NCBI GenBank assembly: GCA_016946835.1
Contig: JACVTC010000080.1
Coordinates: 83,501 to 147,500, forward strand
Length of the DNA stretch: 64,000 nucleotides
Direction of reading: 5' to 3'
From: Neocallimastix lanati (nom. inval.)
Taxonomy: Eukaryota; Neocallimastigomycota; Neocallimastigomycetes; Neocallimastigales; Neocallimastigaceae
Numbering within the stretch: the first letter of the stretch is position 1; each line of letters opens with the position of its first letter. The notes under the pieces were generated by a model, which worked only from the letters and a program-made list of their open reading frames with translations, made no database searches and had not been told where the DNA came from. Below are positions 47,239-56,748 of this stretch, piece by piece. A program made the position numbers and the translations under genes.

Positions 47239-50200
47239 TTCCCCCTCAGACCAGAATGTTTGCTTGTCAAAGATTTGGTTTGTAAACTTAGTCATTTTTG
47301 GTCCATTAAAATCTTTTGTTAATGGATCGGCTAACATCCTTTCGGTATTGATGTATTCTAATTTTATTCTGTTATTTTTGATATTATCTTTATTGAAGTA
47401 AAATTTTATTTCTATATGTTTTAATTTATTGTTGAGTTCACCGTTTTCTATTGTCGTTTTACTTGCTAAGTTATCAGTGAATATTTTTATTGGTTTTTTA
47501 ATGTTGAATATTTCATATAAAATATTTCGGATCCATAAAACCTTTTTAGTACATTCAGCGGTAGCAATGTATTCAGCTTCCGCGGTAGATGTGGCAACTA
47601 CTGTTTGTTTCTTGGATTGCCAACATATTGGATCATTATTCATTGATATTATATACCCCGAAGTAGATTTCCTATCTTTTGGGTCACCAGCGTAGTCAGC
47701 ATCAGTATATGCCATAATTTCCCCCTGTCCTTTATATTTAATTTTGTAGTATTTAGTATAATTTAAGTATTTTAATATATTTATTACCATTTTCCAATCA
47801 GCTATGGTAGGATTCTCAGAATTTCTAGCAATCTTTCCTACAGCGTAAGTAATATCTGGACGGGTACACCTGGCTAGATAGATTAACGATCCGATTGCAC
47901 TTTTAAATGTTGTTTTATCGAATGGTTCATTATTCTTTGCTGAATTTGAGATGCTTGAACAAGGCGTTTTTGACTTTCTTATATTTTTAACTTTGAATCT
48001 TTGTAATATATCATTTATTAATTGAATTTGAGAAATTACGTAGCTTGAATTTTCCTTTTCAATATTAATTCCTAAAATATAATCTGCTTCACTGCATTTT
48101 GAAACTTTAAAGTTTTTCTTAATTCTTTTAATAATTTTATTTATATAGTATTTTATTCCTGTTATTAATAAGTCATCCACGTAAACTCCAATAATACAGA
48201 CAGCTCTTCCTCCCTCCATTTTAACAAAAATACATGGTTCAGATGTCAATTGAGTGAAACCATTATTTTTGAGAAAGTTTGTGAAGTGGATGTGCCATTG
48301 GCGACCTGACTGTTTTAATCCGTATAAAGCTTTTCTAAGAAGCCAATAACCTTTACCAAAATTCTTGTCACCAGGGGGGATATTAACATAAATATCCTTA
48401 TCCAACGGAGCATTAAGATAGGCAGCTTTAATATCAAGCTGCATTAGATCCCAATTGAATTTTGAAGCAAGCGCAATTATAAGTTTTAGACTATCTAAAC
48501 TAAGGGTAGGAGAATATGTTAAGTTATAATCAATTCCCTTTCTCTGGGTGAAACCACGAGCAACCAGACGAGCCTTGTATTTTGAGATATTACCATTACC
48601 GTCCTTTTTTAGAGTATAGACCCACTTAGTAGTTATGGGTTTAACATCAGGAGGAAGCGATTTAACAAAAATCATGGTTCGGTTGTCATAGAAGTTTTGT
48701 AATTCGGAATTCATAGCTTCTATCCACCGGATTTTATCTGAACGCGTGATGGCTTGTTTATATGAAAGAGGTGTTTCAGTAATACATCTTTTAGAAGTTT
48801 CAACATTGTCGAGGGAGATCTTGTGCTTTTTGTTACTGTTGGATTGAATAGGGTTTCCAGGTCTTTTATGCGATTCATTCATGGATGGTCTTAATTTCTT
48901 ACTCTCTGGATGTTCGGAATGAATCAATTTATGTTTAAGGGGAACAGTGTTTAATATTTCATTGTTTAAGTTAATCTTCTTTTTGGTAGGTGAAATATTA
49001 CAAGTTGATGACTTTCTTTTAGTGGATGGATTAAATTTTATTTTATCCTTTTCTAAAGAAATGTCCCCAGAGAAATTTGATTCATCATTTGAAACACTAA
49101 TAGATTGGAAATCTGAAGCGAGATCATCAATAGATTCAATTTTTTCATCATTTAGATAATTGTCTTCAGGTTCCTTACCTTTAGCAGAGTTATTATTCTC
49201 ATCTTTCTTGTTGTTAGTAATAGGAGTATTTATAATTTTATTAATATTATTGTTTTTAATAGATGAAACAGGTGAATCAATTTCTGATTCCTCACCTTTT
49301 CTTGATGAAGAATTATTTTCTTTGGATTCTGTATTTTCTTCATTAGATTCCTCATTAGATTCTTCATTAGATTCTTCATTAGATTCTTCATTAGATTCTT
49401 CATTAGATTCTTCATTAGATTCTTCATTAGATTCTTCATTAGATTCTTCATTGTATATCAATTTTCCAGAATCATCGTATGTATTTTCATTTTCGTTAGA
49501 GTTGATAATTGGTAATTCGTAAATATAATTGTCGTTATTGAAAATGTTGGTTGGTAATTTATTGTTGCGTATCTTGGTTGATAAATTTGATGGAGTTTCT
49601 TCATCAAATACAGCTTCTCTTACTAAGTGAATACTGTAGTCCTTTGAATCCATAATTATATAGCAATTGGATTCAATGCTTATTCCTAAAAATACGCCTT
49701 TTTTACTGTTGCTATCAAATTTCATTTTTCCTTGTGAAAAATCTTTATAGTAGGCATCACAACCAAAAACTTTAACATATTTAAGACTGATCTTTTTGTT
49801 ATAATAGATTTCATTTGGAATTTTATTTCCAATTCCTTTATGTGGAGTTATGTTATAAAGTAAATTTGCATATTTGATAGCGTAATCCCAAAACTCACTA
49901 GACATTTTGCTCCACTGAATTAAAGTTTTTGCACAACTTACAATGGTGTAGTTGAATCGTTCAGCAATCCCGTTGTTTTGAGGATTGTATGGTGGTGAAA
50001 ATGTTTTTATAATACCGTGTTCCTTGCAGTAGTTTAGTACCTTTTTATTGTTATATTCAGTACCTTGATCCGAACGAAAAGTTTTAATATTATAATAGAA
50101 TTGATTATTTAAGTAAGTAAAGAAATTTATAATTGTTCTTGGAACTTCTGATTTGTTTTCCAAGAGGAAGATCCAACTTTTGCGAGTATATTCGTCAATA

Positions 50201-51960
50201 AAAGTAAGAACATACCTTTTCCCTGAGTATGATTTTGAAATAGGGCCGATAACATCAGAATGGATTACGTCTAGTGGATGCTTTGCCTTTGGAGTGTCTC
50301 CATTATGGGGTTTCCTATTTAATTTGGCAATTTTACAATTTAAGCATTCATTAATTTTGACATTGTGGAGTTTTAGATATTTAGTTAAATTGTCTTGATA
50401 AAAATGTCCAAGTCTTCTATGCCATAGCATTTTAGACTGGTCATTTATGTCCATTGTTTCTTCAGGTGAAACGATGTCAATACAATTCTTTAAATTCGAT
50501 TTATTCTTCGTAAGTATATGAATTGTATTGTTTTTATTAGCTTTGAATGTGCCTATGTTAATTGTTCTTTTGTTTTCAAGTGTGGTTTTTAAAGTGAGAA
50601 AAACTTTGTCTCTCCTGGATTTAATGTTACATTTTAATCCATTCTTCGCAAGTTTAATTCCACTCAGAAGATTCTTGTTAACTTGTTTAGAATAGAGGAC
50701 ATTTTCGAATTTTATGTTGTAACCATTAATACTTCCTTCATAGGTACCAACCCCGTCAAACTCACAGATTGAATTATTTGCACACTGCATAGAGATCTTT
50801 TCTTCTCTAAAGTTTGAGAGGATATCTTTGTTATTGGTAATGTGTTCTGAAGCACCAGTATCAAAGGTCCAAATCGTTGTATCTTCTGAAGAATTTAATA
50901 CTAAAGAAATGCATTTATTTTCGTAGTTTTCTTTAGTGTTCTTTTTTTCTTCTAAAGGCTCAAGGCTGTCTAAATTTTTATCATACATGGTCCTAAGTTC
51001 TTCTAAGGAAAGTTCTTCATCAGAATTTCGTTCTTCATATTCGACGTTTGCAATTGATTTTTGGTGGCTATTTTTACCTTTCCTTTTATTAATTTTAGTT
51101 TTCTTTTTGTTTGATTGCTTCTTGCCTTTTTGAGTAGATCTGTTCCTGTTTTTGTTGATAAGGTTAAATCTACATTCATCGGTAGTATGTCCAAACATTT
51201 TGCACAGGTAACAATAGTTTGGCTCCGGACTTGGTCTGGTTTTATTATTTTTTGAACCGCTTGACTCAATGTTATCAATATCCATGAAGTCACCTTTATC
51301 TGTGACGCTTCTATCGAAATTGATAGCACTATGCAGGAAAATGTGGAAATTAATCTTGTTGATTGACTCTTCGAGGAAGTCATCAACTGTTTCTGTTCCA
51401 CTAGGATGAATAAGGTCTCTTAAAACTTTTGGATAAGACAAATATAAAACCCTGATCTTTTCCCAAGTTCCGAGTCTGATATTGTTCTTATCCATTACTT
51501 CAAAGATTTCTTTAATTTGATTAATGATATCCTTGCATTCCGAAAGATTTTTGGCTTTTAAAGAATATAACTTCTTCAACCAGTAGTTGAGATCAGCAGT
51601 TTTCTTTTTTCCATATAAGACCTTTAATTTTTCCATAATATCATAGGCGGTGGTAAGATATCTTATGTAGCTCAAAACTTCTTGACTTACATTTTTACTG
51701 ATAATGGTACTGGCTAAGGCATCTTGAGTTTCAGCTTCTTTGATATCCTTTTCCAAGTCCTCGATAGCTTTGACGGTTTCGTCGGATTTGGGTTTTCCCT
51801 TTTCCTCCTTAAGCTTATCATTTAATTTACCGATTACATTCTCATTTACATACTGTAAAATTTTTAAAGATTTGAGAATGTTTTTAATAAGGAATTCCCA
51901 GTTTTCGAAGTTATCCTTATTGAGAATATCTTCAGTTCTTAATTTGGTTTCGTTAGACAT
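47233..51960 (-). CDS. Ty1/copia Gag-Pol polyprotein, 1575 aa
   Basis: One continuous frame. Gag-like N-terminus (MSNETKLRTEDILNKDNFEN); CCHC knuckle CYLCKMFGHTTDEC (about 247-260); aspartic protease TFDTGASEHIT (about 366); GAG-pre-integrase zinc region LWHRRLGH to CLNCKIAK; integrase core with HSDVIGP, RSDQGTEY and NNGIAERF supplying D, D, E (about 570, 630, 666); RT with QLDIKAAYLNAPLD, ALYGLKQSGRQW and the catalytic YVDD (about 1260); RNase H with YTDADYAGD, STAEAEY and IFTDNLAS. Domain order PR-IN-RT-RH defines copia. All catalytic residues are present, so it may be active. Between IN and RT lies a run of about eleven (ESNE) repeats. Start: the first ATG, 38 bases after the 5' LTR. There is no Gag/Pol frameshift, so both are made as one product. 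Confidence 0.95.
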   Translation of the reverse strand: MSNETKLRTEDILNKDNFENWEFLIKNILKSLKILQYVNENVIGKLNDKLKEEKGKPKSDETVKAIEDLEKDIKEAETQDALASTIISKNVSQEVLSYIRYLTTAYDIMEKLKVLYGKKKTADLNYWLKKLYSLKAKNLSECKDIINQIKEIFEVMDKNNIRLGTWEKIRVLYLSYPKVLRDLIHPSGTETVDDFLEESINKINFHIFLHSAINFDRSVTDKGDFMDIDNIESSGSKNNKTRPSPEPNYCYLCKMFGHTTDECRFNLINKNRNRSTQKGKKQSNKKKTKINKRKGKNSHQKSIANVEYEERNSDEELSLEELRTMYDKNLDSLEPLEEKKNTKENYENKCISLVLNSSEDTTIWTFDTGASEHITNNKDILSNFREEKISMQCANNSICEFDGVGTYEGSINGYNIKFENVLYSKQVNKNLLSGIKLAKNGLKCNIKSRRDKVFLTLKTTLENKRTINIGTFKANKNNTIHILTKNKSNLKNCIDIVSPEETMDINDQSKMLWHRRLGHFYQDNLTKYLKLHNVKINECLNCKIAKLNRKPHNGDTPKAKHPLDVIHSDVIGPISKSYSGKRYVLTFIDEYTRKSWIFLLENKSEVPRTIINFFTYLNNQFYYNIKTFRSDQGTEYNNKKVLNYCKEHGIIKTFSPPYNPQNNGIAERFNYTIVSCAKTLIQWSKMSSEFWDYAIKYANLLYNITPHKGIGNKIPNEIYYNKKISLKYVKVFGCDAYYKDFSQGKMKFDSNSKKGVFLGISIESNCYIIMDSKDYSIHLVREAVFDEETPSNLSTKIRNNKLPTNIFNNDNYIYELPIINSNENENTYDDSGKLIYNEESNEESNEESNEESNEESNEESNEESNEESNEESNEENTESKENNSSSRKGEESEIDSPVSSIKNNNINKIINTPITNNKKDENNNSAKGKEPEDNYLNDEKIESIDDLASDFQSISVSNDESNFSGDISLEKDKIKFNPSTKRKSSTCNISPTKKKINLNNEILNTVPLKHKLIHSEHPESKKLRPSMNESHKRPGNPIQSNSNKKHKISLDNVETSKRCITETPLSYKQAITRSDKIRWIEAMNSELQNFYDNRTMIFVKSLPPDVKPITTKWVYTLKKDGNGNISKYKARLVARGFTQRKGIDYNLTYSPTLSLDSLKLIIALASKFNWDLMQLDIKAAYLNAPLDKDIYVNIPPGDKNFGKGYWLLRKALYGLKQSGRQWHIHFTNFLKNNGFTQLTSEPCIFVKMEGGRAVCIIGVYVDDLLITGIKYYINKIIKRIKKNFKVSKCSEADYILGINIEKENSSYVISQIQLINDILQRFKVKNIRKSKTPCSSISNSAKNNEPFDKTTFKSAIGSLIYLARCTRPDITYAVGKIARNSENPTIADWKMVINILKYLNYTKYYKIKYKGQGEIMAYTDADYAGDPKDRKSTSGYIISMNNDPICWQSKKQTVVATSTAEAEYIATAECTKKVLWIRNILYEIFNIKKPIKIFTDNLASKTTIENGELNNKLKHIEIKFYFNKDNIKNNRIKLEYINTERMLADPLTKDFNGPKMTKFTNQIFDKQTFWSEGEC
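47239..47247 (-). promoter_or_regulatory. Polypurine tract of the copia element
   Basis: GAGGGGGAA on the element strand, directly before the 3' LTR, as required for plus-strand priming. It lies inside the coding sequence (codons GAG GGG GAA, Glu-Gly-Glu). Confidence 0.8.
49333..49450 (-). repeat. 12-bp coding tandem repeat, (ESNE)n
   Basis: GAAGAATCTAAT units, about ten, within the copia polyprotein between integrase and RT. The repeat is open in other frames too, giving spurious Met-Lys-Asn-Leu and Leu-Asp-Ser-Ser repeats. Confidence 0.9.
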
Positions 51961-51998
51961 GTCGTAGATAGTATAAGAGGATGAGACTCTTAATCTTT

Positions 51999-52257
51999 TG
52001 TTTATAAAATATTTTATTGATTAAAGTTTATTTATTTTAATATGAGTAATTACTTGATTTTTAAAATTTATGAGATTACATTTGTATTTATACTATTTGT
52101 GGCTAAATAAAAATATAACGAGAAATTATTACATAATATATTTCATTGTATTAGCTTAACAACGAGTTCGTTGTATTATAAAAATATCTTTTAATTTATT
52201 TAATACACATAAATTATTTTAATATAAATTTAATATATTTTTCTTTGTATTCTAACA
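51999..52257 (-). repeat. Copia 5' LTR
   Basis: 259 bp, same sequence as the 3' LTR. The transcript start should lie within it. The leader between its end (51999) and the ATG at 51960 is 38 bases (AAAGATTAAGAGTCTCATCC...). A primer-binding site must be in that leader, but I could not match it to a specific tRNA. Confidence 0.9.
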
Positions 52258-52750
52258 AAAATAAAAAAAAAAAGAATTATAAAATATAAAATAAAAAATA
52301 TAAAATAAAAAATAAAGAATAAAAAAAAAAATAAAAAATATAAAATATAAAATATAAAATATAAAATATAAAAAAAAAATATAAAATATAAAATATAAAA
52401 ATATAAAATATAAAAATATAAAATAAAAAAAAAAAATATAAAGTATAAAATATAAAAATATAAAATATAAAAAAAATATAAAATATAAAATATAAAATAT
52501 AAATAAAAAATATAAAATATAAAATATAAATAAAAAATAAAAATATAAAATAAAAAATAAAAAATAAAAATAAAAAATATAAAATAAAAAATAAAAAAAA
52601 AATATAAAAAATATAAAAAATATAAAATAAAAATATAAAATATAAAATATAAAATAAAAAAAAATATAAAATATAAAATAAAAATAAAAATATAAAATAA
52701 AAAATATAAAATATAAAATATAAAATATAATTTAAAAAATAAAAAAAAAT
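52258..52750. repeat. ATAAAATATAAA low-complexity tract
   Basis: About 490 bp built of ATAAA, TATAAAA and ATAAAATATAAA words. The minus frame (52769-52230) is an Ile/Phe/Tyr-only peptide and is rejected as a gene. The corresponding position in copy A (4960-5100) holds TTTTTATATTTTTATT-type sequence. Confidence 0.85.
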
Positions 52751-53470
52751 AAATACTATTTAAAATCATCCTAACTTTGTGCTACTTTTAACTCCCTTTT
52801 TTATGATGTCCTCATCTTTTTTTTTTTTTTTTTTTTTTTACTGAATTATTTATAAATATTTCTTTTATTAAAAAAATTTATTAGCAATTTAAGATTTTTA
52901 AAATACTGCGCAAGGACTTAAAAGGTGTAAAATGATCAATTAATTATTTAAATATTATTTTTTAATATTTTTTTTTAATAATAATATTTTAAATTTAACA
53001 ATTATATTTTAAATTATTATACTTTACATCTTTTAAATTATTAATACTTATTTTTTTAATATATATAAAATTCTTATATATATTTTAAAAAATTATAAAA
53101 CGTTTAAAACATATGATAAAATATTTTATTTTTTTAAAGCATTAATTCTAATGAATATTTATTATTATATAATGTATATTTAATATATATATGTCCATAT
53201 ATATGTATTTTTTTTTTTAAAAATTTAATTTTAAAATTTATTTATTTATTATAGTTTTATATATTTATTTTTATTTATTTAGTTTTTTATTTAAATTATA
53301 TATATTATTTATTTATTTTATTATTAATTTATTTATTTATTAAAAATTTTGCGAAATGAAACTTTTCCGAAATGAAATTTTGCGAAATGAAACTTTTTAT
53401 GTAAATTTTCCGAAATGAAACTTTCCGAAATGAAATTTTGCGAAATGCTCCTCCCCCGCGTACTTTATCA

Positions 53471-54189
53471 ATTTGATATAAAACGTAAATAAAAACTTTA
53501 ATTATTAATAAATTATTTTATTAATAATTACATAAAAATAAATTAATAAATCATTTGCAAATTCGTGACAGAAATAAAACGTGATCGAAAATAACGTGAT
53601 AAAATTAAAATTATGTAAAGACATAAAATTATGAAAGAACATAAAAATTAATGTAAACATAAAATTTATGTAATAAATTTTATGTTATGTTAAAATTGAA
53701 ATAATTTATAATTTCTTTTTATTATTTTTATTATTTTTATATTTAATATTTTATTTTATTATATTTTTAATTATTTTTAATAATTATTATTTTATATTAA
53801 TATTTTATATTTTTATAATAAATTTATATTTTTATGAATATCTTATTTTAATATTTTATATTTTATTTTATACTTTTATCTTAAATACTTTAAATACTAA
53901 ATAATTAATTTTTATTATTTTTAAAATAGTTTATAGTTAAAGAAAATTATAAAAAGAATACTTTTTCTTTATGTTAATTCTTTGCAATATTTTATGCCAA
54001 TTTACTTCATACAATATTTAATTTATATTATATAATTACTTTTATATTTACAATGAATAATTAAATAAATGTAACAAATAAGTTTTATAATTACTTTTAA
54101 ATAATAAATAAATAAAATTTTATAATTAAATAACAAATTTATAAAACTTCTCCCAACAAGAGAACTTGAACCAAAGGCGTACTTTATCA
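53471..54189. repeat. 0.7-kb repeat, unit 2
   Basis: Direct copy of 46106-46796, ending TGAACCAAAGGCGTACTTTATCA. It is bracketed by GCGTACTTTATCA at 53458-53470 and 54177-54189, as expected if that 13-mer ends each tandem unit. Confidence 0.75.
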
Positions 54190-54714
54190 CATTTTAATTT
54201 TAATTTTAATTTTAATTTTAATTTAATTTTAATTTTAATTTTAATTAAATAGTCTGGAAATATTTTATTCATAAACATTATTGGTTACATTTTTTTATTA
54301 AATTTTTTATTCTAAATTAAAAAATTATTTGAAACTTCCATCCTTAAAAACTTTTTTTTTTTTTTAAAATATGAAAAATATGTCAAAAAAAAAAAAAAAA
54401 AAAAAAATAGGTTGGTTTTTTTAATTACAAATGCTACATATATTTTTTTATTTTTTTATATTTAATATTTATCCGTTTTTTATATAAATAAATAATAATT
54501 TTTATTTTACTTATATTATTAACTATTTTATTTTCTATAAATTGTTTATTTTATTTTCTTTTTACTTTTATTTTTATTTTATTATTTTATTATTTTTTAA
54601 AAGTCATTTATTTTTTTATCTCTGTTGTATTGTATTATAATATATTATGGATAAACCTTATTATTTAGAGTTTTATTTAATAATTTTTAAAAGAATTAAA
54701 AAAAAAATTTTTAT
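54190..54714. other. AT-rich intergenic DNA
   Basis: Begins with an (ATTTTA)n-like tract (54191-54246). No gene recognised. Confidence 0.4.
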
Positions 54715-55110
54715 ATATAAAAATTTAAAATAATAAAAAAAAACTTAAAAAACTAATAAAAATAATAAGAAAAGTATAAAAATAATAATTTCATGTATTA
54801 TTTATTAATATTATAAATTTAAAATAATAAAAAAAAACTTAAAAAACTAATAAAAATAATAAGAAAAGTATAAAAATAATAATTTCATGTATTATTTATT
54901 AATATTATAAATTTAAAATAATAAAAAAAAACTTAAAAAACTAATAAAAATAATAAGAAAAGTATAAAAATAATAATTTCATGTATTATTTATTAATATT
55001 ATAAATTTAAAATAATAAAAAAAAACTTAAAATAATGAAAAAAAAATTAAAAAACTAATAAAAATAGTAAGAAAAGTATAAAAATAATTATTTTATGTAT
55101 TATTTATTAT
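54715..55110. repeat. 94-bp tandem repeat, about four copies
   Basis: The CTTAAAAAACTAATAAAAAT core recurs at exact 94-base steps (54744, 54838, 54932, 55026). Three units are nearly identical; the last has diverged and carries a small insertion. The unit also contains TTTCATGTATTATTTATTAA. Confidence 0.9.
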
Positions 55111-55574
55111 ATTTATAGACAATAATTATAAATAATAATGTTTTAATTATTTGAATGATTTAATTATTACTGAATAATTTTTAAGTAAAAAAAAAAGAAA
55201 AAATTAATAATGGTTTCAAATATTATATAAATTATATATATTATATAGATAATTTTATTATTATTTTTTTTTTTTTTTTATTTTGTAATCTAATTTTTAA
55301 ATTTTATTATTTTATTTTAAATATTATACTATTTTATTTTTAATGATTATTGCTTCATTATAATAAACTTTACAATTATTATTACAATATTAATCAATAA
55401 TTCTAATTTATTCAATTTTATATTATTTATAATTATATTGGCAATTCAGCCAATGAAATTTGTAATTTATAATTGTATATTTTTTTAATTTTTTTTTTTT
55501 TTTTTTTTTTTTTTATCCATGAGTTAATTTTGTGTTCAAATGAAGAATACAAATTCAAGGAAAAACTAAAATAA

Positions 55575-55635
<61 letters not shown>

Positions 55636-55708
55636 AATTAATTAATTAATTAATTAAATAATAATTATTATAATAATAAAAAAAGAAAATATTGATATAA
55701 TTGCCAAT
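55111..55708. other. Presumed upstream region of the giant LRR gene
   Basis: Contains a CCAAT phrase (CAGCCAATGAAA, about 55448-55459) about 250 bp before the ATG, a T-run at 55487-55514, (AAAT)n at about 55572-55632 and (TTAA)n at 55632-55657. No other gene. Confidence 0.4.
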
Positions 55709-56706
55709 ATGAAAAATTTAAAAAAAAAAATGTTTGTAGATAAATTATTTCTGCTTCTTTGTAATATTGTGTTGGTATTTTGCTTAGAACCTATTCAGGA
55801 TTGTAAAAATCTAGATAATTTTATAGAAAAATCATCAAAAGATTATAATAATTTTGAATGTTGTCAATCAAATTCTGTCAAATGCAATGAAAGTCAAAGC
55901 TCAATCGTTGAATTGTAATTAGTCAAATTATAATAATTAAAATAATTATAAATAATAATAATAATAGAAGTGATTATTATTATTATTATTATTATTGAAA
56001 ATTGAAAAATTTAATGAAAATTTGATAAAGATTATTATAAAATTAAATTTTTCACAAATATATATATATGTATATACATTAAAGACTTTAATTTTTTAAA
56101 AATCATATTAAATTAATAAATATATATAATTATATAGATATTTATCTTCAAAATTAAATACAGAAATAAGAGAAAATTTTTCATTAGAAACCTTTTTAAT
56201 TCAATTCCCATATCTTGATGTATTGTAAGTATTAAAAAAAATATTAAAAGTATTTTTTCTATTATGTTTTATTTTCTTATTTTTGTTATAGTAAAGTATT
56301 ATTTTATATTTTAATTAAAATTTTTTATTAAATTATTATTTAATAAAATAAATATATTATTACTTTAATAACTATATTTAAATATATTATTCATTATTAT
56401 AAATCATTTTGTTTTATAAAAAAAATTTTTTTTTATAAAAATAATAATTATATTTATAAACCATTTCTTATTTCATAATTTGTTCAATTTTTAATAAAAT
56501 TTAATTACAAATAGAAATTTGATTAAATATTAGTCTTTCATAAATATAAATATATATATTTTTCCCCATTAATGTTATCATTATTATTTTTATCATTTAT
56601 TATTGATTTTTATTAATTTTTACAAGATTTCTTAAGTCATGCATTTATTTCACGATAATTTTTAGGAGATTATTAACAGTCTTTTTTTTTTTTTTTATAT
56701 TTTTCT

Positions 56707-56748
<42 letters not shown>

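Larger units (their letters stand above)
46980..52257 (-). mobile_element. Complete Ty1/copia LTR retrotransposon
   Basis: Two direct 259-bp LTRs (46980-47238 and 51999-52257) that appear identical flank one uninterrupted polyprotein on the minus strand. LTRs start TGTTAG and end ACA on the element's strand. Identical LTRs and an open frame imply recent insertion. The 5-bp flanks (ATTTT and AAAAT) do not form a direct duplication, so the target site duplication is missing or masked. It lies inside the inverted-terminus element copy B. Confidence 0.9.
46797..53457 (-). mobile_element. CATTTCG inverted-terminus element, copy B, interrupted by a copia element
   Basis: The left end GAGTGTGTGTCATTTCGCAA is followed by repeated CATTTCGGAAAAG and CATTTCGCAAAA (46807-46921). 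The right end, on the opposite strand, is GGGGGAGGAGCATTTCGC preceded by the same motif array (53346-53457). The interior after the copia insertion has an ATAAAATATAAA tract and TTAACTCCC, GATGTCCTCATC and CTTAAAAGGTGTAAAATGAT blocks. These are the reverse complement of copy A at 4291-5413. Without the copia element (46980-52257) it is about 1.4 kb. It sits at the junction of the two 0.7-kb repeat units, which shows insertion into that repeat. Confidence 0.6.

Noticed and set aside
47429-51967. Several plus-strand open frames of 65-120 codons
   Set aside because: Antisense shadows of the copia polyprotein.
46975-52262. ATTTT/AAAAT as a copia target duplication
   Set aside because: They are inverted, not direct, and any A/T string would occur by chance here.
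52230-52769. 179-residue minus-strand open frame
   Set aside because: Made only of ATAAA-type low-complexity DNA and partly of the copia LTR; the composition is not that of a protein gene.
56641-56700. Additional LRR exon in the long intron before 56799
   Set aside because: No LRR pattern or frame-preserving splice pair was found between 56224 and 56799.
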